A DNA stretch of 64,000 bases from contig JAAAXO010000339.1 of NCBI GenBank assembly GCA_011799875.1, positions 248,001-312,000 of the forward strand. The letters are read 5' to 3'. Source of the DNA: Thinopyrum elongatum. Lineage: Eukaryota > Streptophyta > Magnoliopsida > Poales > Poaceae. A program made the translations under genes and the position numbers. This document shows positions 45,463-55,786 of this stretch, one piece after another (position 1 is the stretch's first letter; every line of letters begins with the position of its first letter). The notes beneath the pieces are model-generated. The model had not been told where the DNA came from. It was given only the letters and a program-made list of their open reading frames with translations, and did no database searches.

Positions 45463-46444
45463 TGATGAAGACATGACTACCTTGGATACGACCAAAAATA
45501 TTGCATACATGTATATTTGTGAGGTGATTTCTAATGCAAACTATGCAATAATTTATTTATGTCATCCAAGACAAAAATACTTCACAAACTTTTGTGTCAT
45601 GTCTAATTGCAGGTGTATGGGAGATTTGTACAATCCACATATGAACATAAGGGAAAAAGAGAAGTTTATGTGCTGTTCAAAAAGTCCTCTCACGTCACTT
45701 TTGGGCCAAGAGAAGATAGAGTCCAAGTCTCTTACGTTCTGGATTCAGATTCGGACTGCACAGACATACCTGACTCAAAACGCCAAGAACTATTTCATAC
45801 GGACTCCGAATTGGGTGATTCTTTTTTTGTTGGAAAGTAGATTTCGTGCTCTTTCTAACCCAATTGGTTTCACCTTCAAATTCATCCGGAGCGTTGAGTT
45901 GTCGTCAAAACAATCTGACGCTGTAGCAGATTTCGAGTCAAACTATAAGTCCAAAGGTGTTGCATCACCTCCACTTGGGCCCATTGGCCTTGTACGACCT
46001 AGGGTTAGTTTTAGGCTGCCTTGGGACATCTTCCCACCTCCTTGGCCGCCACCCCTTGCTCCTATATAAGTAGATCCATCTAGTAGCTTTTTGCTTGGGA
46101 TTTGTTTAGTTAAAAGTTAGCCATTGCAACTTCATGTAGTTCATTTGTGTCCAACGACCAGACCAAAACCGCTTTCGGATCCCCACAATTATCAATACTT
46201 CATCTATATTCGCAATATTTAGATTGCATTATCATATTCTTGCTTGTTCTTCGATTGCGTGCAGGAATAGACCTTCGTGGTCAGGCTGATCGTGCTTCCA
46301 GCATTGTCAGTAACCTCAGGAGATTGGTTTAGCGATTGCTAAGGTGCAACGTCGTGCACTTTTGTAGTCGGATCGTCAAAGTCGACTCCACCAAATCGAT
46401 AGCTATCATCTCATTGAAAGATCGGGACACCCTCGCCTCTATCA
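45463..46444 (+). repeat. Q2 5' LTR (type B)
   Basis: 982 bp. TATA box TATATAAG at 46063-46070. The U3 frame (about 200 codons) is open. Confidence 0.94.
46063..46070 (+). promoter_or_regulatory. TATA box of Q2 5' LTR
   Basis: TATATAAG. The expected transcription start is about 30 bp downstream, near the GGGATTTG block, the same place where LTR1 switches from type B to type A. Confidence 0.68.
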
Positions 46445-46446
46445 AG

Positions 46447-46455
46447 TAGTATCAG
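46447..46455 (+). other. Q2 primer binding site, one mismatch
   Basis: TAGTATCAG instead of TGGTATCAG, two bases after the LTR end. Confidence 0.8.
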
Positions 46456-47870
46456 TTTTCAGGTTGCTCGGTGAGAATTTCCAGTTATCCCTAGATTAGA
46501 TTTATTTTCTTACCTATTGTCCAAAGAAAAAGCCAAAAAAAAAAGTTAGATCTGTTCATCCTTTGTCCAAGCCAGTCTGAGCCTTCGCAATTTTCTTTTC
46601 AGTGCTTGTATAGTTGAATTATCGGTTGCATCGCCGTGTCGAGTTGCTGGTCTTAGTGTCTAGTTCGTTTAGAGTTTCGAGTTCTGTTCACATTAGTCAC
46701 GCCACCGCTGCATCATTATTCCTTCCGCTATCCACCATCCCATCCATCAATTTCCACCACGTGCTACCCACCGTTCATTGTCATAATCATAGTTGAGGTC
46801 GTTCACATCTTTGCTTGATCCAATCTGCATCTTATCTAGTTTGTTTTGAAAAGAGGGAGAGAGAACAAAAAAGACAGAAAAAAAAAGAGAGAGAAAAAAA
46901 AGGTAAAAAAAAGTCAGAGAAAAAAAAGAGAGAAAGAAAAAGAAAAGAAAAATTGTGAGGAAAAAAAAAGAGAGAAGAAAAAAAAAACAAAGTTCGGATC
47001 TATCTTGACTCAATCTCGTAGCTGAATTCGGATTGGAATCTATTTTGCGCAGTGTTCAATAAAACAGGCATATCTTTTTCATACGAAGTCTGTTTTGGCT
47101 CCGTGAGTACTCAAATTAAAGCTAGCGACGAGCCGCCTCTAAATAGTTGCAGAAGCTTGTTCGATATTTGACACCTCAAAATCGGCTTCTAAATAGGTCT
47201 TTTTGCCCTCCGAAGTTCACAAACACAGCTTGTTCCAGTTTTTCAGGCCAGTTTTAGAATTTTTTGGACTCCTCATATCAACTCGGAATTGAGTGATTCT
47301 TTTTGCATTTGAAAGCGTGAGTCAGTGCCTTTCTTGAGAAAAATTATCATAAAATTGGCACAAACTTTTATAGAGTAAAGTTGGAGAGAGAATTGTTGGT
47401 ATATGCTACTTGGTAGTTGTTTCTCATCATTATCTTTACTGGCATTGTGATCTTCACATATATCTTGCTGTCCAGAGCTACTTCATATCCTTTATTGATG
47501 CTATTTGTGCTACGCCGTGACCTCATTAGTGTTCTAGGCTCGCGTCTCTAGTCCGGTCTAGCCTAGGACCAGCACAGTACCGTCGTTGAGCGTTTATTCA
47601 ACATTGCATCTCTGAATTGATTATTGCTAACCTTTTGCTACCATATATAGCCAACCCAGCTCCACATATTTTTACACCGTGTATACGTACGTTCGCCTGG
47701 CAATCGCTTTACTCAATCTTCGGAGTTATTTGACACCGCTGGTTGCCTGTCACCACCTGCTGCATGGTAAGAACTTGTAAGATATTGATATTTGCTTTAC
47801 TGTGAGCGCTTTACCACCACATCCTAGTAGTTCATAGGAACATTATTCTCGAATTTTTTTTCTACTAATC
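46456..47870 (+). other. Q2 leader (5' UTR)
   Basis: 1.4 kb without a gene, colinear with the Q1 leader. A/G-rich runs lie at 46850-46990. Donor-like GGTAAG and TGTAAG sites lie at about 47766 and 47776. Confidence 0.82.
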
Positions 47871-49841
47871 ATGGCAGGTTCCGGAGTTGTTAGTTCTTGG
47901 GCTTCATCGATCGTGGGAGATTTGCCACCACCTAAGAAAATACAACAACCGTCACAAGAGGAGCAACAACATGAGAATGCACATAATCAGGTTAATGTTT
48001 CCATGCCACCATTTACTGGTCGTTTTAGACCTGATTTATATATTGAATGGGAGTACAAAATTAATGCTATATTTGCTTCCCATAATTTTGATGAGCGTGG
48101 AAAATTTCAAGCTGCGATTAGTACTTTCAGTAGCTTTGCTTTAGTTTGGTGGAGTGAATATTGTCGGTTAAACCCTGATCTTATACCTACTACTTGGGAT
48201 GATTTAAAACTTGTCATGAGAGATAGATTCGTTGATGTTTATTATACTCGTGGCATGATTAAAAAATTACAACATTTAAAACAAGGCACTGACACGGTAA
48301 CAAAATACTATGATGATTTACAAACTACATTATTGCACTTATTTTTAGAAGAAAGTGAAGAAGATTTTATGGATAGATTTTGGGGAGGATTAAACCGTGC
48401 TATTCAAGAGATTCTAATTCATGAAGATTGTTATCCTATGGACCATTTGTTTCGTCTTGCTTGCAAAGCTGAACAGGAAATAAAACGACATGTTGGCCAC
48501 AAGGAGAACAAGCGCACGGTGCACATTCCAAGTGTTGATACAGATGTTTCTTCAACTACTAGGCGTACTATGACAACCACATCCGTTGTTGCGAGGACTA
48601 CATCATCTCCATCATGTGACTCATCACCTCCAAGAGTGCCTACATCGTCTGAGTTGATCATAAGAGGTAATGACAAAGGTACAGATTTTCAACTTTCACA
48701 TGAGAATGATGCATGCCTAGTTAACTTGAATACATCATGTGTTGTGTTACCTATTGATTTGACCACACCAACTATTTTAGAGAATCGTGTTACTGTCATG
48801 AATGCGTCATCTGATCAAAGAGTTGAAGTATCAACAATTTTGAGTGCATCCAATGAATTAATTGTTGATGCAAAAGAAACAATGTTTAATCATTTTGATA
48901 TGACCTCTAATCTTGGTGATGATTTTGTGTCAAAAGACTTATTGCATGTTTGCTTATTTAAGCATGTTGTAGCATGTAAATTTGATGCAAGTAAGGTTTA
49001 TTCACCAATGTTGGGATGGTTTAATGATGAACATTATCAATCCTTTGATATGAATAAACGCTTCACTTATATGTGCCAAATGAGTTGCAATATTTTCATG
49101 TCTTCTAATACTTGTGATAATATTTTGGCCTTACATTTTATGAACTATGAAAGTTACTCATGTATACATGTGTCATATGTGCAAAAATCAAGGGAAGTAA
49201 AAATGGATGACATATACATATACAACATGTACACCTTGTCTCTTTTGTTAGCCACATTTCAGATTAAGCAACGCCGAGGACGGCTTTGTTTTCAAGAAGG
49301 GGAGGATGATGAGGACATGACTACCTTGGATACGACCAAAAATATTGCATACATGTATATTTGTGAGGTGATTTCTAATGCAAACTATGCAATAATTTAT
49401 TTATGTCATCCAAGACAAAAATACTTCACAAACTTTTGTGCCATGTCTAATTGCAGGTGTATCGGAGATTTGTACAATCCACATATGAACATAAGGGAAA
49501 AAGAGAAGTTTATGTGCTGTTCAAAAAGTTCTCTCACGTCACTTTTGGGCCAAGAGAAGATAGAGTCCAAGTCTCTTACGTTCTGGATTCAGATTCGGAC
49601 TGCACAGACATACCTGACTCAAAACGCCAAGAACTATTTCATACGGACTCCGAATTGGGTCATTCTTTTTTTGTTGGAAAGTAGATTTCGTGCTCTTTCT
49701 AACCCAATTGGTTTCACCTTCAAATTCATCCGGAGCGTTGAGTTGTCGTTGAAACAATCTGACGCTGTAGCAGATTTCGAGTCAAACTATAAGTCCAAAG
49801 GTGTTGCATCACCTCCACTTGGGCCCATTGGCCTTGTATGA
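47871..49841 (+). CDS. Q2 Gag-like protein with LTR-encoded C terminus
   Basis: 656 codons from MAGSGVVSSW, the same architecture as in Q1: Gag core about residues 45-215, no CCHC knuckle, no pol. The frame crosses the polypurine tract (FQEGEDDED) and continues in the 3' LTR. It ends at 49841, earlier than in Q1, because CGA has become TGA after GPIGLV. The 5' LTR copy still has CGA, so this change came after insertion. It presumably makes a particle protein that packages Quinta RNA together with Cereba products. Confidence 0.85.
   Translation: MAGSGVVSSWASSIVGDLPPPKKIQQPSQEEQQHENAHNQVNVSMPPFTGRFRPDLYIEWEYKINAIFASHNFDERGKFQAAISTFSSFALVWWSEYCRLNPDLIPTTWDDLKLVMRDRFVDVYYTRGMIKKLQHLKQGTDTVTKYYDDLQTTLLHLFLEESEEDFMDRFWGGLNRAIQEILIHEDCYPMDHLFRLACKAEQEIKRHVGHKENKRTVHIPSVDTDVSSTTRRTMTTTSVVARTTSSPSCDSSPPRVPTSSELIIRGNDKGTDFQLSHENDACLVNLNTSCVVLPIDLTTPTILENRVTVMNASSDQRVEVSTILSASNELIVDAKETMFNHFDMTSNLGDDFVSKDLLHVCLFKHVVACKFDASKVYSPMLGWFNDEHYQSFDMNKRFTYMCQMSCNIFMSSNTCDNILALHFMNYESYSCIHVSYVQKSREVKMDDIYIYNMYTLSLLLATFQIKQRRGRLCFQEGEDDEDMTTLDTTKNIAYMYICEVISNANYAIIYLCHPRQKYFTNFCAMSNCRCIGDLYNPHMNIREKEKFMCCSKSSLTSLLGQEKIESKSLTFWIQIRTAQTYLTQNAKNYFIRTPNWVILFLLESRFRALSNPIGFTFKFIRSVELSLKQSDAVADFESNYKSKGVASPPLGPIGLV
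49294..49306 (+). other. Q2 polypurine tract
   Basis: AAGAAGGGGAGGA against the 3' LTR. Confidence 0.88.
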
Positions 49842-50289
49842 CCTAGGGTTAGTTTTAGGCTGCCTTGGGACATCTTCCCACCTCCTTGGCCGCCACCCCT
49901 TGCTCCTATATAAGTAGATCCATCTAGTAGCTTTTTGCTTGGGATTTGTTTAGTTAAAAGTTAGCCATTGCAACTTCGTGTAGTTCGTTTGTGTCCAACG
50001 ACCAGAACAAAACCGCTTTCGGATCCCCACCATTATCAATACTTCATCTATATTCGCAATATTTAGATTGCATTATCATATTCTTGCTTGTTCGTCGATT
50101 GCGTGCAGGAATAGACCTTCGTGGTCAGGCTGATCGTGCTTCCAGCATCGTCAGTAACCTCAGGAGATTGGTTTAGCGATTGCTAAGGCGCAACATCGTG
50201 CACTTTTGTAGTCGGATCGTCAAAGTCGACTCCACCAAATCGATAGCTATCATCTCATCGAAAGATCGGGACACCCCCCGCCTCTATTA
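49307..50289 (+). repeat. Q2 3' LTR (type B)
   Basis: 983 bp, TATA box at 49907-49914. The end is TTA, not TCA. The CCTGA duplication follows. Confidence 0.94.
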
Positions 50290-51198
50290 CCTGACATCCC
50301 GGACATTCGGCCTCCCGCAGCATCACCTCCATCCACCGCTCCGTTTCCCGCCTAACTCTCACCAAATTTTGCTCCGGTGCCCACCTACACTTCCGCATAC
50401 CACCACCGCTTTTCGCAACCACCACCGCTTACCCGCTACCAAACTCCAAAAATTTTGACATGTTTGTTTTGAGAATTTGAGTTGCGGTTTCCGTTTCCTA
50501 ACGTGTTTCGGCAACTTAGGGATGGTTCGACATCGACACCACCGCCGCTCATCTTCGCCACGGACTTGTCATCGGCAACAACCGCTCCACAATTTTTACA
50601 CCTTCAACCATAAGCAAGGATGGTAACCTCGACGACATCATTGTCTACTCCTTGCCATTATTGAGTCTCACTAACAATTGCATAAATTTTGTGCCACCAT
50701 CCTAACCGAGCTCCACCATAAGCTTTCTTTGTGTAGGTGTGAGAGATTGACGAGATACGGTACCAATTGTGCTATTTCCTTGTTACATCATTGAGTGATC
50801 TTTGATCCATTCTCAACATCGGTCAAGGTACATTTGGTATTGTTCTTCCTTTCTTCCACACACACATTTTGCTTGGAATGATGGATAGGCCAACTACTTC
50901 TACCAACCCACTCTTCATCGAGCAAGACGAGGACCCAACAACTACGTCGCCAAGAACCACCTCTTCGGTGCACAATGAGCATTGCATCAAGAACAACAAG
51001 CATTGAGCGGCCGCATCGACAATCTCGCCACTGACTTGCGACTCTCCGAGCAATGTACAAGAGACTACTTCAACAACAAGCTCGATGAACCAAAACAAGA
51101 GAACAATGCAAGAATGGACGAGATTCGTGCCTTGTTGGTCAACCGCTCTTCTACCACTTCCTCCTATTCAAGACGGAGCCGCTCGAGTCGACACTCCG
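50290..51198 (+). mobile_element. Family C copy C3 internal, right part
   Basis: It continues the C3 leader, with one more palindrome variant (CCCGGACATTCGG at about 50299), a degraded inverted motif near 50495-50520, and the start of a degenerate ORF (ATGGATAGGCCAACTACT at 50880). The ORF's HIDNLATDLRLSEQ-like part (51010-51060) matches the C2 ORF. It is cut by the family D LTR at 51199. Confidence 0.72.
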
Positions 51199-52076
51199 TG
51201 TCGGGGCACGACACCTATGGGATCCCGAGAGACCCCTTTACGATTCGGCGGGGGGGAGAGGTATACGCAAAGAGCAGAACCAGTGATCGACGCGGGAAGT
51301 TTTTACCCAGGTTCGGGCCGCTGATCAGCGTAAAACCCTACTCCTGCTTTGTGTTCTTATTGATGTTCTTGAGCCCAGCCTTCAGGAGCGCTCGCAATGA
51401 ACAGTACGTTCAAAGAGCACTACGCATGCAGAATGGGCCAGAAGTTCTCCTCCTCTCTAGCAGTTGCCTTGGGCCTCCTTTTATATGCTCAAAGGGGTCC
51501 CCACAGTGGCAAAATGTACATACATTGAGGTGTAAAGTAGCTACAGGGTATCATACCTGATTAGGATGAGCGCATTTAGTGCACCGTGAGGTGTCCGTTT
51601 AGGTGTCCTCACTTTCTTGGGGATGGAAAAAGGAGCCATCCCATCAGCACCGCTTAAGCTCTCCTCCATTGGCGCGTTGCCACGCATCCAGAGGAGGACC
51701 CAGAATGTCAGACTTGTTACTGTGCCGAAGCGGTGGCACAGTGGCGGAATCTGGCCAGGCGCCGATCCTTGCCGGGCGCCAGGCCTTGCCGGGCGCCAGG
51801 CCTTGCCGGGCGCCAAGCCTTGCCGGGCGCCAAGCCTTGCCGGGCGCCGAGCCTTGCCGGGCTTCACAGGCCATCCCGGCAAGGATCTTGCCGGGGAAAC
51901 TGGCCTTCAAATTCCAGCTTTGCTTATCTGCTGATCCTCAGATCTCTGACTTGATGATTTCCTTGATGGCTTGAATCGACCTCGAGCTGTTCCCGGCAAG
52001 CCTTGCCGCGAGGATGGCTACAACTGCCCGTGCACAAGTACGGGGTACTAGTGGCCCAATACTTAGTACACCGACA
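51199..52076 (+). repeat. Family D LTR
   Basis: 878 bp from TGTCGGGGCACG to ACACCGACA, with 6-bp terminal inverted repeats TGTCGG/CCGACA. TATA-like TTTTATATG lies near 51479. A downstream + strand gene suggests it is a 5' LTR, but the next bases (GGAGCCCCCGGG) are not a classical primer site, so orientation is not certain. Confidence 0.7.
51766..51861 (+). repeat. 17-bp tandem repeat in family D LTR
   Basis: GCCTTGCCGGGCGCCAG repeated about five and a half times with small changes. Each unit contains the palindromic core GGCGCC. Confidence 0.9.
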
Positions 52077-52479
52077 GGAGCCCCCGGGCCTAGGCCATAC
52101 ACGAGTGCGAGGCGTTGTTGGGCTAGGCCCAAACAGTGCACGGGCACGCGTGGTAGGGGATTAACTGCTCGTAAATATGGCGTTTTACTGTGCCCCCCAC
52201 TACGCGCACGGAGCGTGCGACGTGGGAAGCGTGCCAAAAAGGCTGCAACTGTCTCGCGCCTATAGAGGCACATTCACATTGGGGAATAAAAAAGGCGGCC
52301 CCGCTCCTTCCCCATAAAAAAAAGAAGTCGCAGAGGCACAAACCTATTTACCCCCCTCTTCTTCTCAATCTGGGCATCGCCATCGCCTTCCTCTTCTCGA
52401 GCTCAGAGCGAAACCTTTTCCTCTTCTGCCCGCTGCTCCCGCGCTCGCTCCGCCCCCAGCTTCCGTCCTCACAGTCGCC
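52077..52479 (+). other. Family D leader
   Basis: GC-rich leader between the LTR and the gag-like start codon. It includes an A run at 52317-52325 and a C/T-rich tract (52351-52375). No gene is seen. Confidence 0.6.
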
Positions 52480-53291
52480 ATGCCGCCCAAGGCCAGCAAA
52501 GGCAAGGGCAAGGAGGCGAAAGCCGAAGTTCCGGAGAGCGAACTGGCGAAGATGCGGAAGAGGCTCGTCGTCTTCCCTCTGACGCTCGATGCTGAAGCTT
52601 TGAATCGATGCTGAAGCTTTGAAGGGGCGATACCAATGCATGTGGGCGAAGGGAACGCAAGCTCACCCCGCCACACGCGTAATCCCAGGTGCTTGCTCCA
52701 AAGGTGGATCGGACAGATACCCTTTCTTCACTGCATATTTCTATTGCGGACTCTGTCCCCCCTTTTCCGACTTCTTCAATGACATCATGTACACATACGG
52801 CTTCCGCCTTCTTGATTTCACGCCGAATGCAGTACTTTGCATGTCTATCTTTGCCCATCTCTGTGAGAATTTCGTTGGCGTGATCCCCAATTCTGCTCTT
52901 TTTCGCCATTATTTCTTCCCTCGTATCCAAAAAGGAGAGGCTCTCTCTGGTTCTATTGCCTGGATTCCAAGGGCTTGGAGTAAAGAAATATACCCAGAGG
53001 GAGTTTACCGCGAAAAGTGGGACGAGTGGCGGGCCGAATGGTGCTGGATCCAGGAAGCAGATCCCCATCCTTTTTGTCATCCCCGGCAACAGAAGGTGGT
53101 CCGCGGCAAGGATTGGAGCGATCTCGCTGCGGAAGACGAGAGGCTCACAATCGCCACCACCAGGATCCTTCGCTTGAAGGCTGCCGGGCTGACGATGGAG
53201 ATGATCGGCTTCGATTTTCTCCGCCGCCGCATCGCCCCTCTGCAGAACAGAGGAAGGCCAGCCTGGGAATATAAGAACGCGGCAGATATCA
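52480..53291 (+). pseudogene. Family D gag-like gene (putative gypsy transposon protein), frameshifted
   Basis: The start is at MPPKASKGKGKEAK. A 19-bp direct duplication (52587-52605 and 52606-52624, core GATGCTGAAGCTTTGAA) shifts the frame and brings in a stop. After it the frame resumes as GRYQCMWAKGTQAHPATR, then YPFFTAYFYCGLCPPF, LCENFVGVIPNSALFRHYF and AWIPRAWSKEIYP. This resembles the plant 'putative gypsy type transposon' domain (Transposase_28) found at the front of some gypsy or non-autonomous elements. It is cut at 53292 by a Cereba LTR. Confidence 0.72.
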
Positions 53292-54213
53292 TGATAGAGA
53301 CGAGGGTGTCCCGATCTTTCGATGAGATGATATCTATCGTTTTTGGTGGAGTAGACTTTGACGATCCGACTACGAGCGTGCGAGGACGTCGCGCCTTAGC
53401 AATCGCTAAACCAACTCCGAGAGGTTATTGACCACGCCGGAGCACAATCAACCTGACCCCGAGGGTCTATCTCCTGCAAGCAAACGAAGAACAAGCAAGA
53501 AACTAAGATTTGCAATCTGGATATTGCGAATATAAGATGAAAGCTTTATTGATCGAGGTGGGGTTCTGTGACGTCTTGGTCTGGTTGTTGAACACAAACG
53601 AAGTACGCGAAGTTGCAGCTATGGCGAACTTTTAATCTAAACAAAACCCAAAGTCTAAACGGTGCCCTAAGGGCTATATATATGGAGGAAGAGGGGGGGA
53701 TTTCGTGGCCCTTGAAGGAGGGGTCCGAAACCAACCCTATCTCTTGTTTCCCCACACATACGGACTCTAAAAATAGCCTATACTCAAGTATTTCGAAATT
53801 ACATGGGCCTGGCCCAATAATAAGGTGACGCAGCACCTATAATAGCCTCTGGACGAAATTTATGAAGTGGCATCTTGTATATTTCGTCCAAGGCTTCCTG
53901 CACTCCTTATGGTGGCTTCAAAGTCCTGAAATCATCACTTGTAACTCCGTTCTTGTTCCCCTTGCGCATGCCATCATCTCCATGCTTGAACTTGCTCCAA
54001 GGTTCCTCTTTCTTGTCCAAGCTAGGCCCTTCATTTGTAAGCAAAACAAATGTATCCAATTTAGGCAGCATCATATTCTCATGAACATTAGAATCATTAC
54101 CAAGAAACGAAAGTACCTGATAATTTAATTGGCGTGCGCGAGCTCTAGTAATTGGTCCAGTATGTATAGCAGCAGGGGCTGTGGGTGTAACAGTGGTATT
54201 GATGTCCTCATCA
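53292..54213 (-). repeat. Cereba-type LTR at an inverted junction (copy 1)
   Basis: 922 bp, minus oriented, next to + strand internal sequence (GATTGTGATG...). Flanks TATCA and GATTG show no target duplication. It shares the variant GTAACAGTGG with the LTR at 58960-59881. Confidence 0.93.
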
Positions 54214-54860
54214 GATTGTGATGTGGTACCCATGCAAGCATGTTCATTATTACTTGGTAGACCATGGCAATTTGATAAAAATTCTGTACACCATGGTAGA
54301 AACAATCAGTATACTCTTGTTCATAAGGATAAACATATTACTTTGCTTCCTATGACTCCTGATTCTATTTTGAAAGATGATATTAATAGAGCTAGTAAAG
54401 CAAAGCAGGAGAAAAATAAGAGTGAAAATCAGATTGTGGCAAAAGAATTTGAGCAACAAATGAAGCCTAATAATAAACCATCTAGTGTTGCTTCTGAAAT
54501 TAAATTGAAAAGTGCATGCTTACTTGCCACCAAATCTGATATTGATGAGCTAGATTTCAGCAATTCTGTTTGCTATGCTTTTGTGTGCAAAGAGGCGTTA
54601 TTTTCATTCGAGGACGTGCCTTCCTCTTTGCCTCCTGTGGTCACTAACATTTTGCAGGAGTTCGCTGACGTCTTTCCACAAGACGTGCCACCGGGATTAC
54701 CACCTATTCGCGGGATTGAGCATCAGATTGACTTAATTCCCGGTGCTTCGTTGCCAAACCGTGCGCCATACCGTACCAATCCAGAGGAGACGAAGGAGAT
54801 TATGCGTCAAGTACAGGAGTTGCTCGACAAAGGTTATATACGCGAATCCCTTAGTCCTTG
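54214..54860 (+). pseudogene. Cereba pol fragment (PR end to start of RT)
   Basis: The frame opens inside the protease region ([18 protein letters not shown]) and ends at RESLSPC before the RT core. It is cut by the minus-strand LTR at 54861, where only TG is shared with the normal continuation. It has the DELDF variant of the + strand set. It has no start codon of its own and no function. Confidence 0.92.
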
Positions 54861-55786
54861 TGATAGAGGCGAGGGTGTCCCGATCTTTCGATGAGGTGAT
54901 AGCTATCATTTTTGGTGGAGTAGACTTTGACGATCCGACTACGAACGTGCGAGGACGTCGTGCCTTAGCAATCGCTAAACCAACTCCGAGAGGTTATTGA
55001 CCACGCCGGAGCACAATCAACCTGACCACGAGGGTCTATCTCCTGCAAGCAAACGAAGAACAAGCAAGAAACTAAGATTTGCAATCTGGATATTGCGAAT
55101 ATAAGATGAAAGCTTTATTGATCAAGGTGGGGTTCTGTGACGTCTTGGTCTGGTCGTTGAACACAAACGAAGTACGCGAAGTTGCAGCTATGGCGAACTT
55201 TTAATCTAAACAAAACCCAAAGTCTAAACGGTGCCCTAAGGGCTGTATATATGGAGGAAGAGGGGGGGGGGGATTTTGTGGCCCTTGAAGGAGGGGTCCG
55301 AAACCAACCCTATCTCTTGTTTCCCCACACATACGGACTCTAAAAACAGCCTATACTCAAGTATTTCGAAATTACATGGGCCTGGCCCAATAATAAGGTG
55401 ACGCAGCACCTATAATAGCCTCTTGACGAAATTTATGAAGTGGCATCTTGTATATTTCGTCCAAGGCTTCCTGCACTCCTTATGGTGGCTTCAAAGTCCT
55501 GAAATCATCACTTGTAACTCCGTTCTTGTTCCCCTTGCGCATGCCATCATCTCCATGCTTGAACTTGCTCCAAGGTTCCTCTTTCTTGTCCAAGCTAGGC
55601 CCTTCATTTGTAAGCAAAACAAATGTATCCAATTTAGGCAGCATCATATTCTCATGAACATTAGAATCATTACCAAGAAACGAAAGTACCTGATAATTTA
55701 ATTGGCGTGCGCGAGCTCTAGTAATTGGTCCAGTATGTATAGCAGCAGGGGCTGTGGGTGTAACAATGGTATTGATGTCCTCATCA
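54861..55786 (-). repeat. E5 3' LTR (type A)
   Basis: 926 bp. It is preceded on the element strand by the polypurine tract at 55787-55799. The polyprotein stop at 55480 lies inside it. Confidence 0.93.

Larger units (their letters stand above)
45463..50289 (+). mobile_element. Q2: complete Quinta-like non-autonomous element
   Basis: This 4.83 kb element is flanked by CCTGA (45458-45462 and 50290-50294). The order is 5' LTR 45463-46444, primer site, leader, gag-only gene, polypurine tract, 3' LTR 49307-50289. It interrupts the C3 leader between two palindrome copies. The two LTRs differ only slightly: the 5' copy starts TGATGAAGAC and the 3' copy ends CTATTA. Confidence 0.94.

Noticed and set aside
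51766..51861. CRISPR-like repeats at 51766 and in the Cereba leaders
   Set aside because: The units are tandem without unique spacers, and the context is plant retrotransposons.
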